The position numbers and the translations under genes were made by a program. A DNA stretch of 64,000 bases from Oscillospiraceae bacterium (GTDB lineage Bacteria > Bacillota > Clostridia > Oscillospirales > Oscillospiraceae), in NCBI GenBank assembly GCA_902774015.1, contig CACYHB010000007.1, positions 1 to 64,000 of the forward strand, written 5' to 3'. The stretch's first letter is position 1, and each line of letters starts with the position of its first letter. Of the stretch, positions 31,294 through 39,463 are shown piece after piece. The notes beneath the pieces were generated by a model. That model was given only the letters and a program-made list of their open reading frames with translations. It was not told the DNA's origin and searched no databases.

Positions 31294-32348
31294 CATCTTT
31301 GGAGCTTGGCAGTGAATTCTGGGATGCGCCGCTGCGCGAGAGAAGAGAGCCGCTCCCGGATGAGAATACGCGCTTTGTCCTCTCCGGGCGGACGGCTCTT
31401 GAACTTGTCGCCCGGGATTTGATCGCCGAACGGGGCATCCGCTCCGCCTGTCTTCCCGCGTATTGCTGCGATTCCATGATCGCTCCGTTTCACAAGCTGG
31501 GGTTGGAGCTGCGTTTTTATGATGTGATTCCGACGGAGGACGGTGTGTGCCGCCTCCTTCCCGAGAATCACGGCTGCGATGCCGTGCTGCTGCTGGATTA
31601 CTTTGGCTATGCGCAGCCGGAGACCGCAGCACTGGCCGAGCGGGAACACACCCGGGGCGTTGCGGTGATTCTGGATCGTGTGCAGTCGTTTTACTCTGTG
31701 TCAGAGAGCGTAAACTACGCAGATTATACGGTGATGAGCTGGCGCAAGTGGTTTTTCTCCTGCGCCGCCGCGGCTGAAAAACGGAACGGAACCTGGCTGA
31801 CACCCGCGGCAAACAGGATATGCCCCGACTATGCTGCGCTCCGCAGGAAAGCGGCAATGCGCAAAGCTGCCTACATCCGCTCCGGCGAGGGCGATAAAAA
31901 GCTGTTCCTGGACGGTTTCGCGCAGGCAGAGTTGCTGCTGGAAGCGCACAGTTCCGGCTGTGCTGCAGAAGGTGAAAGCGTGGAGGCTCTCCGGCGAGTC
32001 GATGTTCCGTTTGTTCGACAGCGGCGCCGGGAGAATGCGAGCGCGCTCTACGAGGGACTCAAAGAGCTGCGTCCCTATGGCGTTCGCCCGCTGTTCCCGG
32101 CATTCAATGAGGAAGACGTTCCTCTTTTTGTGCCTGTTCTTGTTCCCCCTGAGTGCAGAGATGCTCTGCGCTGTTATCTGATCAGCAAACAAATATATTG
32201 TCCGATCCACTGGCAGGATTCAAAGACAGGCGGCGGAACGGATTGTTATCAACAGGAACTCTCCCTTTTGTGTGACCAGCGATACAGTTTGGAAGACGTG
32301 GAGAGGCAGCTTCGTGTTATAAAGGAGTTTTTCTTCCGTGATGCATGA
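31290..32348 (+). CDS. DegT/DnrJ-like PLP enzyme, divergent
   Basis: A 352-residue protein with the overall order of DegT/DnrJ/EryC1 aminotransferases. The N-terminal FVLSGRTALELVARDL, the PLP-stacking ILDRVQSFY (D129) and SWRKWFF (K153) lie where these enzymes have the PLP aspartate and the lysine. The lysine context differs from the usual SxxKxLxxGEGG, and the glycine-rich loop is missing, so it may use another reaction or be inactive. The start is GTG at 31290, overlapping the previous stop. It probably modifies a sugar or amino acid in the same pathway. Confidence 0.65.
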   Translation: MTSLELGSEFWDAPLRERREPLPDENTRFVLSGRTALELVARDLIAERGIRSACLPAYCCDSMIAPFHKLGLELRFYDVIPTEDGVCRLLPENHGCDAVLLLDYFGYAQPETAALAEREHTRGVAVILDRVQSFYSVSESVNYADYTVMSWRKWFFSCAAAAEKRNGTWLTPAANRICPDYAALRRKAAMRKAAYIRSGEGDKKLFLDGFAQAELLLEAHSSGCAAEGESVEALRRVDVPFVRQRRRENASALYEGLKELRPYGVRPLFPAFNEEDVPLFVPVLVPPECRDALRCYLISKQIYCPIHWQDSKTGGGTDCYQQELSLLCDQRYSLEDVERQLRVIKEFFFRDA

Positions 32349-33342
32349 TGTTTATTTCCTCCCGGCATACGGAAAACTGAATGAAAAGATCGAAGGCGGA
32401 CGTGTCCAGACCTTTGACTTCCGCTGTGCTTTCGGGCAGATTAGAAGTGTATATATCAAGCGGGAAATCCCGTTTGTCCTGGACGGCGTGCAGTATTTTG
32501 ATGCGGTCACGCCCTATGGATATGGCGGCCCGGTCGTTTTGGAAGCCTCCGACCGTGAGAAACTTCTGGCGTGCTATTCGGAAGCGTATAGGGAAAAGTG
32601 CCGGGAAGAACGGATCGTGGATGAGTTTGTCCGTTTTCATCCACTGGCAGAAAACGCTTTGGATTTCAGAGACCTGTATGAGGTCAGCTTCAACCGGCAT
32701 ACCATCGCCGTGGACCTCACGGAAGATACGTATCTGTACAGTCAGTTCACGCCGGACTGCCGAAACATGATACGCAAGGCCGCAAAAAAAGGCGTAGTGA
32801 CACAAGTGGACGAGAACTGCGAGCATCTGGAGGAGTTCATTCAACTCTATTATGCCACGATGGAAAAAAACTTCGCCAGCAGCTATTACTATTTTGAAAA
32901 GTCATATTTTGAAGGCCTGAAGAACAGTGAGGCATTCAGGCTGATCCTGATCAATGCCTATGTGGAGAATGAGATCATTGCATCTTCCATGTTCATGCGC
33001 AGCGATGAGAATATGCACTACCACCTCTCCGCGACCAATCCGGAATATTATTCCTTTGCTTCGAATAATGCCATTCTGGCTCTGGCGTGCGAATACGGAC
33101 ATGAGCAGCGATTGAAGAACCTTCACTTGGGCGGCGGACTGTCGGCAGACGAAAAGGATCCGCTTTTGCGGTTTAAACGGAACTTTGGCCGACAGGACAA
33201 GAACTTGAAGGATTTCTATCTGGGGAAAGCGATTTTTCTGCCGGAAGTATACGAGAAGCTATGCTCGCTGACCCGGGAGGCGGGCCAGGAGAATGAACAG
33301 GATCTGGGAAACTTTTTCCCTGCCTATCGGAAGGCGCACTGA
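32338..33342 (+). CDS. FemAB/GNAT-like acyltransferase
   Basis: A 334-residue soluble protein. Features such as TPYGYGGPVV, FTPDCRNMIRKAAKKG, LYYATMEKN and the region MHYHLSATNPEY to LGGGLSADEKDPLLRFKRNFG follow the FemAB-like branch of the GNAT fold, in which aminoacyl or acetyl groups are added to cell-wall precursors. In a glycan operon it may add an amino acid or acyl group to an amino sugar. The start is GTG 32338 or ATG 32341; AAAGGAG upstream favours the first. It overlaps the previous gene by 11 bases. Confidence 0.75.
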   Translation: MMHDVYFLPAYGKLNEKIEGGRVQTFDFRCAFGQIRSVYIKREIPFVLDGVQYFDAVTPYGYGGPVVLEASDREKLLACYSEAYREKCREERIVDEFVRFHPLAENALDFRDLYEVSFNRHTIAVDLTEDTYLYSQFTPDCRNMIRKAAKKGVVTQVDENCEHLEEFIQLYYATMEKNFASSYYYFEKSYFEGLKNSEAFRLILINAYVENEIIASSMFMRSDENMHYHLSATNPEYYSFASNNAILALACEYGHEQRLKNLHLGGGLSADEKDPLLRFKRNFGRQDKNLKDFYLGKAIFLPEVYEKLCSLTREAGQENEQDLGNFFPAYRKAH

Positions 33343-33345
33343 ATC

Positions 33346-34428
33346 ATGAGGGTGTTTCTTGCAGGAAACGATACATACGGTATGTATCTATTCCGCCGCG
33401 ATCTGATTTCAAGGATCCTTGCGGATGGTCACGAGGTGTATGTGTCTGTTCCCGACGGAGAGTGTACTGCAAAAATCAAGGCGCTGGGCTGCCGATTTAT
33501 CGATACGGAGATCGACCGGCGCGGTATCAACCCCCGGCGTGATTACGTGCTCTTCCGGACATACCGAAAGCTTCTGAAAGAGATACGTCCAGACCTTGTA
33601 GTGACCTATACGATCAAGCCGAATATATACTGCGGTATGGCGGCAAGAACTCTGGGGATTCCGTATGCTATCAATATCACCGGGCTCGGTACCGCCTTTC
33701 AGAGCGGAAGAATACTGAAGACGCTTGCCGAAATACTGTACCATGTGGGCTGCGGAAGGGCAAAAGTCGTTTTTGTCGAGAACCCCGGAATCAAGGAAGA
33801 ACTGCTTTCCATGGGGCTCTTTCCGGAGGAAAAGATCTGCGTGCTCCATGGCGCAGGCGTGAATATGGAACGCTTTGCTCCGGCACCTTATCCCGAGGAC
33901 GATCGGCCGGTGAAATACCTGTTTATCGGCCGCGTCATGAAAGAAAAAGGAATTGACGAGTTTTTCGATGCGGCCAGAAGGCTCAATCGAGAGGGATTCT
34001 CCTGCGAATATCATGTTGCGGGGGACTTTGAGGAGGATTACGAGGAACGCATCCAGCAGATGCAGGATCATGAGAACCTCGTCTATCACGGTTTTGTGGA
34101 TGATGTTCGACCGCTGATCGCCTCCTGCCACTGCTTTGTCCTGCCCAGCTATCATGAAGGTATGGCCAACACGCTTTTGGAATGCGGAGCTATGGGGAGA
34201 CCGTTGATTACCAGTGCGATCCATGGCTGTATGGAAGCGGTAGAGGATGGAAAAAGCGGCTTTCTTGTGCCCCCGCGGGACGCCGGTAGCCTGTATGAGG
34301 CGATGAAGCGCTTTGCCCTCCTTCCCCTTTCACGCAAGGCGCAGATGGGGCGTGCTGGTCATGAATTTATTTGCGCTGTATTTGACAAAAAGCAGGTAAT
34401 AGAGCAGACGGTGAGGATGCTTTACTGA
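33346..34428 (+). CDS. GT4-family glycosyltransferase
   Basis: A 360-residue GT-B enzyme. The acceptor domain starts MRVFLAGNDTYGMYLFRRDL; YTIKPNIYCGMAARTLGIP and ITGLGTAF are typical of glycosyltransferases that use undecaprenyl-linked acceptors. The donor domain has LFIGRVMKEKGIDEFF and SYHEGMANTLLECGAMGRP, with the E-x7-E GT4 motif. It should add one sugar to the growing lipid-linked repeat unit at the cytoplasmic membrane face. The donor sugar is not predictable. Confidence 0.9.
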   Translation: MRVFLAGNDTYGMYLFRRDLISRILADGHEVYVSVPDGECTAKIKALGCRFIDTEIDRRGINPRRDYVLFRTYRKLLKEIRPDLVVTYTIKPNIYCGMAARTLGIPYAINITGLGTAFQSGRILKTLAEILYHVGCGRAKVVFVENPGIKEELLSMGLFPEEKICVLHGAGVNMERFAPAPYPEDDRPVKYLFIGRVMKEKGIDEFFDAARRLNREGFSCEYHVAGDFEEDYEERIQQMQDHENLVYHGFVDDVRPLIASCHCFVLPSYHEGMANTLLECGAMGRPLITSAIHGCMEAVEDGKSGFLVPPRDAGSLYEAMKRFALLPLSRKAQMGRAGHEFICAVFDKKQVIEQTVRMLY

Positions 34429-34440
34429 GGAGACAGTACC

Positions 34441-35631
34441 ATGGATATGGTATTTGTGTATGAAGACAAGATTGCACGGGATACGAACGGAAACTACTAC
34501 GTGGGAAGCGCGTTTTCTCAGAAAGTATTCGATCGGTATCTGCAGCATTTCGATCATATTATTTTGCTGATGAGAGAAGCGGAGGTAGCACCGGATGATA
34601 CCGTCGCTCTTTCCAGAATGAATCGGATCAACACTGAACGAATTGATGTGGTGCTGCTGCCGAATCCTACGGCTTCCATCAGGCACTATCTGAATCCCCG
34701 GGTTCATGCGGCGTTCAAGAGCATTGTTCTTAATGAGATCAAGCCTGATCGAGCGGTGATTGTGCGTGTGCCGTCGACCAGCGGCACCATCGCGGCAGAT
34801 TACTGCCATAAACACGGTATTCCCTTTCTGGCAGAGGCGATCGGCTGCCCCTGGGACAGCCTTTGGAACCACAGTCTGCGGGGAAAGCTTCTGGCACCCG
34901 CTTCCTGGCTTGATATGCGTCGGGTGATGCGACATGCGCCGTATTCGGTCTACGTGACCAGTGAATTCCTCCAGCACCGTTATCCCTGCTCTGGGATCAC
35001 CGCCTCAATCTCCGATGTGGAGCTTCGTCCGCTGGATCCGTCTGTATTGGATGCGAGGATACAGCGAATCCGAAACCACAGCGGAAGGCTGAAGATCGCA
35101 ACAAGCGGGGCATTGATTGCCGTAAAGGGACAAAAATATGTGATACAGGCGATTGCAAAGCTCAAGGCCCAGGGAAATGACGGGTTTGAATATCATCTCG
35201 CCGGAAGCGGCGATGATGAAACGCTTCGAAAACTCGCAAAAGAGCTTTATGTTGAAGATCTGGTCGTTTTTGAGGGGCGGCTTGCCCATGAAAAAGTGTT
35301 CCCATGGCTGGACGAAATGGACCTTTATATCCAGCCGAGCCTGACGGAAGGAATGCCAAGAGCGCTGATTGAGGCCATGAGCAGGGGACTGCCCGCGCTC
35401 GGCTCCGGAACCGGCGGCATTCCCGAACTTCTGGGTGAGGATTGTATTTTCTCGCGTAAAGGCGTTGATGCCCTGGCACGCTTGCTTCCGACGATCACTC
35501 CAGAGAAAATGGAACGCATGGCCGCCCGAAACTTCGAGCGTGCAAAGGAATACCAAAAAGAAACGCTGGATTTGCTCCGCTTCGATTTCTATTCGGCGTT
35601 TGCCAATGCGGCGGCGGGGGAGAAGCAATGA
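34441..35631 (+). CDS. GT4-family glycosyltransferase
   Basis: A 396-residue GT-B enzyme. The C-terminal donor-binding half has IATSGALIAVKGQKYVIQAI, YHLAGSGDDETLRKLA and QPSLTEGMPRALIEAMSRG, the conserved GT4 sequence. The N-terminal half is less typical (MDMVFVYEDKIARDTNGNYY). It follows a GAGGAG RBS 12 bases after the previous gene and overlaps the next by 4 bases. It likely adds a further sugar of the repeat unit. Confidence 0.88.
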   Translation: MDMVFVYEDKIARDTNGNYYVGSAFSQKVFDRYLQHFDHIILLMREAEVAPDDTVALSRMNRINTERIDVVLLPNPTASIRHYLNPRVHAAFKSIVLNEIKPDRAVIVRVPSTSGTIAADYCHKHGIPFLAEAIGCPWDSLWNHSLRGKLLAPASWLDMRRVMRHAPYSVYVTSEFLQHRYPCSGITASISDVELRPLDPSVLDARIQRIRNHSGRLKIATSGALIAVKGQKYVIQAIAKLKAQGNDGFEYHLAGSGDDETLRKLAKELYVEDLVVFEGRLAHEKVFPWLDEMDLYIQPSLTEGMPRALIEAMSRGLPALGSGTGGIPELLGEDCIFSRKGVDALARLLPTITPEKMERMAARNFERAKEYQKETLDLLRFDFYSAFANAAAGEKQ

Positions 35632-36761
35632 AGGGAGCAATCCGAGTCCTGCATGTCTTTTATGGCCTTGATTCCGGGGGCGTATCCAATTATGTGATGA
35701 ACCTGTACCGGAATATCGATACGGATCGGATTCAGTTCGATTTTGCCATGACTTCGGGGAAAAAGGCGCTCTTCGACGATGAGGTGCTTGCCAGAGGCGG
35801 CCGCGTGTTCTATTTCGAATCCCAAAGCAACCTCGCGGAAGGCTTTCGGAAGATACTTCGCGAAAACGGGCCTTTTGATGCGGTTCACAGTCACCTGTTT
35901 TTTTTCTCCGGGATACTCCTCAGAGAGGCTAAACGCGCGGGTATCCCAATTCGAATCGCCCATGCTCACAATGCTTATACCGGTGAAACACGCTCTCATG
36001 TCAGAGCGCTGTACGAAAAAAGCATGCAACTGCTAATCCGGATGAATGCGACCCATATGCTGGGATGCTCTCAAAAGGCCTGTCGCTACGTGTTTGGTGA
36101 GCAAAGCATGCGGGATAAGCGGACACAGGTCGTCCCCGACGGCATTGACTGCGGGCGTTTTGCGTTTTGCCCGGAGATTCGTGAACAGGTTCGGAAAGAA
36201 TATGGCCTACAAGGAAGATATGTAGTCGGGCACGTGGGGCATTTCAATCCAGCCAAGAACCATGAAAAGATCTTGGACGTATTCCAGGAGCTTTGCCAGT
36301 TGCGAGATGACGCCGCGCTTCTGCTGGTGGGCGACGGGGAACTGGAAGAAGAGGTCAAAGAGCGCGTGAAAGAACTGGGGATTTCCGACCGGGTCATTTT
36401 TGCCGGCGCCCATAAGGACGTAGAGTGCTTTTATCAGGCGATGGACGTGTTTCTCTTCCCCTCCCGTTATGAGGGCTTCGGAATGGCCATGATCGAGGCG
36501 CAGAGCAGTGGGCTTCTGTGCGTGGCATCGGATGTGGTGCCCCAGGAGACAAATGTGAGCGGCCGCAGTGTCTATCTTCCTTTGGAGGAAGATGCACACG
36601 TCTGGGCGCAACACCTGACTGCAGCGGTACGGGATGAGAGCAGTGCTGCTTTCGTCAGCGTTGCTGCCGTTTTTGACGCGCATAGTACAAGTAAGGAAAT
36701 AGAAAGATTGTATTTGAGGAATGATAGCCGATGGCTTACGAAAGATACAGCAACAGAATAG
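35628..36761 (+). CDS. GT4-family glycosyltransferase (EpsF-like)
   Basis: A 377-residue GT-B enzyme. The start RVLHVFYGLDSGGVSNYVMN and the motif HSHLFFFSGILLREAKRAGI with RIAHAHNAY are characteristic of EpsF/capsular GT4 enzymes. The donor half has VGHVGHFNPAKNHEKILDVF and FLFPSRYEGFGMAMIEAQSSG. Role as for its neighbours: repeat-unit extension. It overlaps the flanking genes by 4 and 31 bases, so expression is strictly coupled. Confidence 0.9.
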   Translation: MKGAIRVLHVFYGLDSGGVSNYVMNLYRNIDTDRIQFDFAMTSGKKALFDDEVLARGGRVFYFESQSNLAEGFRKILRENGPFDAVHSHLFFFSGILLREAKRAGIPIRIAHAHNAYTGETRSHVRALYEKSMQLLIRMNATHMLGCSQKACRYVFGEQSMRDKRTQVVPDGIDCGRFAFCPEIREQVRKEYGLQGRYVVGHVGHFNPAKNHEKILDVFQELCQLRDDAALLLVGDGELEEEVKERVKELGISDRVIFAGAHKDVECFYQAMDVFLFPSRYEGFGMAMIEAQSSGLLCVASDVVPQETNVSGRSVYLPLEEDAHVWAQHLTAAVRDESSAAFVSVAAVFDAHSTSKEIERLYLRNDSRWLTKDTATE

Positions 36762-37918
36762 GAGATAATCAGGTCGCTTTGTCAGGCCTGGTGGTGACAG
36801 CTGTCTTTTTTCTGGTGTCCTCACAGGTGCTGATCCTGCCGCTCCCGAGCATCGCGACGCAAGTGTTCCGCCCATTGATTGTGCTTGCCTGTATGTTCCG
36901 CATGCGGGATACCGGCGGCGTCAATTCCTGGGCCAGCACATTCGCAATCATCGCTGCGATCCACGCCTTGGCGTCTCTGGTATTTCACACGGAGCTATGG
37001 AGCAGCAAAGTCTTTTTCTCGGGGATTGCTGTCGTGTTGTATTTCCTTATGTTTGCCTTTGCCATTAGCGTAAAATGGTCCGGACACGAGCTGAAGTTTA
37101 TGCTCTTTTTCTCGTTTTTCGCCTGCTTTATTTGTGCAGTCGCGCTTCTGACGAGCAACGACCCCACAGATTTCCAAGCCGCAACTGTCGGACATCTGAA
37201 GCTGCTCGGATATGAGGTCAACCGTAATAAGAACGCGTATCAGTTTTCTTTCGGTGTGGTCCTCGGACTCATTTACCTGTTCAAAGGAAAGAGAATCCCA
37301 AAACTCCTTTTCGCCGGGATGACAGCGGTGATGGTTTACGCTCTTTTGTACAGCCAGTGCCGCGGAGCTTTCCTGTGCTGTGTCGCAGGATCTACGGTTG
37401 TGATCCTTGGAATGCTCCTGGACCTTCGCAAGAGAAGCGGCAGCACTGCGTTCACTCTGCTCGTGCTGACTGTTCTGGCGTATATCGCCGCATATATGCT
37501 CCTGAAGAACAGCGAATTGAGCCGCTTGATCAATACGGATAATACATCCGGGCGAGATGAAGGCATCGTTGAAGCTTTGAATATTTTCAGAAACAGCGAT
37601 TTTTTCAGCCGACTATTTGGCAGCGGCTTCGGGTATGAATCCACACAGATCGAGGGCATCGGCGCTCATATGGTATTTGTCAGCTTCCTTGTCTCCATTG
37701 GAATACTGGGTATGCTGTTGACTCTGGGAATGTTTACTTCCGCTTTCCGCCGGTGCTTTGGCGCGGGGGCGTATGGCTTGTTTCTGTGCGCTTTTCTCAA
37801 AGCCTTTTTTGAGAGCGCTGACTACAACATATATATTCCTATGATTTTGGCGGTCTTAATCTGCGACTATGCCAGAAGAACCGGGAGAAGCCATTATGAA
37901 CTCTTTAGCCGAAAATAA
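36731..37918 (+). CDS. Wzy-like polysaccharide polymerase
   Basis: A 395-residue integral membrane protein with about ten helices. A long external loop near residues 255-300 has TSGRDEGIVEALNIFRNSDF and FGSGFGYESTQIEGIGAH, the arrangement seen in O-antigen ligase/polymerase (Wzy) proteins, with an Arg in TSGRDEG. It would polymerise undecaprenyl-linked repeat units on the outer face. The start overlaps the GT gene by 31 bases with AGGA nine bases upstream. The next gene overlaps its end by 23 bases. Confidence 0.85.
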   Translation: MAYERYSNRIGDNQVALSGLVVTAVFFLVSSQVLILPLPSIATQVFRPLIVLACMFRMRDTGGVNSWASTFAIIAAIHALASLVFHTELWSSKVFFSGIAVVLYFLMFAFAISVKWSGHELKFMLFFSFFACFICAVALLTSNDPTDFQAATVGHLKLLGYEVNRNKNAYQFSFGVVLGLIYLFKGKRIPKLLFAGMTAVMVYALLYSQCRGAFLCCVAGSTVVILGMLLDLRKRSGSTAFTLLVLTVLAYIAAYMLLKNSELSRLINTDNTSGRDEGIVEALNIFRNSDFFSRLFGSGFGYESTQIEGIGAHMVFVSFLVSIGILGMLLTLGMFTSAFRRCFGAGAYGLFLCAFLKAFFESADYNIYIPMILAVLICDYARRTGRSHYELFSRK

Positions 37919-39389
37919 GAAAAAAAATCTATGGATGTACCCTGCCCTGGCGCTTTCTATGATGTTTTGCGCGGCTTTTACAAGCCCACTTTACCCACAT
38001 TATGTTGGCTTGGATTCTTCCATGTTCCTGATTACTGCAAAAGGAATGCTTCAGGGAAAGATCTGTTATCTTGATCTCTTCGACCATAAGGGACCGGTTC
38101 TGTTCTGGATTGAGGAAGCCGGATATGCCATCGGCGGCAGAACCGGAGTATGGATTCTGCAGTGTCTGTTTGCCTTTGCGGATCTATGGCTGATCGGAAA
38201 GATCTGCCGCTTGTTTCGCGCCAATGCAATAATGCCTTCTTTGAGCTTTTTTGCTCTGTTGTTTTATCTCTTCAGCCATGGAGATCTGACAGAGGAATTC
38301 TGTATGCCGATGATCCTGCTGGGTTTTTATCTTGAGCTTCGGTTCCTCCGGTCGCAGGAGAAAACACATCCTGTCGGATGGGCATTTGTATATGGATTGC
38401 TTTTTGGCCTCATGGCGTTTATACGCGTTAACAATGCCGTTATCCTGTGTTCGCTCCTTCTGTGCATCGCAATCTGTCTGATCATAGACCGTCATTGGGG
38501 CAATCTCTTGCTCAATCTCTGCGCGGGCGTTACGGGACTGGCGATCGTGGCAATCCCGATCTGCCTATATTATCATGAAAAAGGCGCGCTGGAGGACATG
38601 CTCTACGCGACTTTTCTGCACAATTTTATGTATGCGAAAAACAATACGCACAGACTGATTTTTTCCGGACACTTCCTCTTTTATGCAGCTTTATATCTTC
38701 CGGGTTTTTTCGCTTTTTTTCTGTTCCTGATCCGCAGCCTACACGTGGAAGAGCGGCGACTCTATGTCTCCCTCTGTGTGGCGACAACAATTACGTATGG
38801 AATGCTGCTGTATACAAACGCATATGAGCACTATTTTGTGCTTGGTATTCCGCTTTTTCTCGCGGCTGTTGCTGTGCTGCTGGAGGGAACTGAATGGATG
38901 CATCCTTTGGAGGCGCTGAAGCAGCTCTTACAGATGGGAAGTGGAAAACGTCGCGCAGCGGGAGCGATCTGCTGCGGGATTGTATGCCTGTATTTTTTGT
39001 TGAGTGCGTACAGCGCCTGCGCACCAATTTACAAATGTTGGCTTACGGACATTACAGAGAATCAGTATCGTCAGATCCACGAGAGCGTCCAGTCCATCCC
39101 GGAGGAAGAGCGAGACTCTGTAATTGGCTATGAGGTGCTTGCGGATTTCTATTTCTTTGCCGATATTGTACCATGCTACAGGTATTATACTCTGCAACAT
39201 TGGATGACCTCGGATGTCCGTGATGTGGAAGGGGATTTTTGCCGTTTTGTGGAAGACGAAAAACCTCTGTGGGTAGTAACAAACAAGCATTCTACGTTGC
39301 CTCTGGTTCTCCCGATGTTTATTGAAGAATATTCACTTGTTATGAGTGACGACTTTGTTGACTACTATCGGCTGCAGGCAGAAGCGTGA
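37896..39389 (+). CDS. GT-C glycosyltransferase-like membrane protein (GT39-like)
   Basis: A 497-residue protein with about ten hydrophobic helices. The first outside loop has HYVGLDSSMFLITAKGMLQG and then YLDLFDHKGPVLFW, the acidic Asp plus DHKGP pattern of GT39/ArnT-like GT-C enzymes that use polyprenyl-phosphate sugars. It probably decorates the glycan or a protein on the outer face. I chose ATG 37896, preceded by GGGAGAAG; an earlier in-frame ATG at 37869 has no RBS. The C-terminal 120 residues are soluble and outside. Confidence 0.75.
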   Translation: MNSLAENKKKNLWMYPALALSMMFCAAFTSPLYPHYVGLDSSMFLITAKGMLQGKICYLDLFDHKGPVLFWIEEAGYAIGGRTGVWILQCLFAFADLWLIGKICRLFRANAIMPSLSFFALLFYLFSHGDLTEEFCMPMILLGFYLELRFLRSQEKTHPVGWAFVYGLLFGLMAFIRVNNAVILCSLLLCIAICLIIDRHWGNLLLNLCAGVTGLAIVAIPICLYYHEKGALEDMLYATFLHNFMYAKNNTHRLIFSGHFLFYAALYLPGFFAFFLFLIRSLHVEERRLYVSLCVATTITYGMLLYTNAYEHYFVLGIPLFLAAVAVLLEGTEWMHPLEALKQLLQMGSGKRRAAGAICCGIVCLYFLLSAYSACAPIYKCWLTDITENQYRQIHESVQSIPEEERDSVIGYEVLADFYFFADIVPCYRYYTLQHWMTSDVRDVEGDFCRFVEDEKPLWVVTNKHSTLPLVLPMFIEEYSLVMSDDFVDYYRLQAEA

Positions 39390-39463
39390 TGCGCTGCGTT
39401 GTCCTTCTGAGAGCAAGGCTTATTCCTCCGGCAGATAATAGAAAGAAGGATGATCGAAAACAG

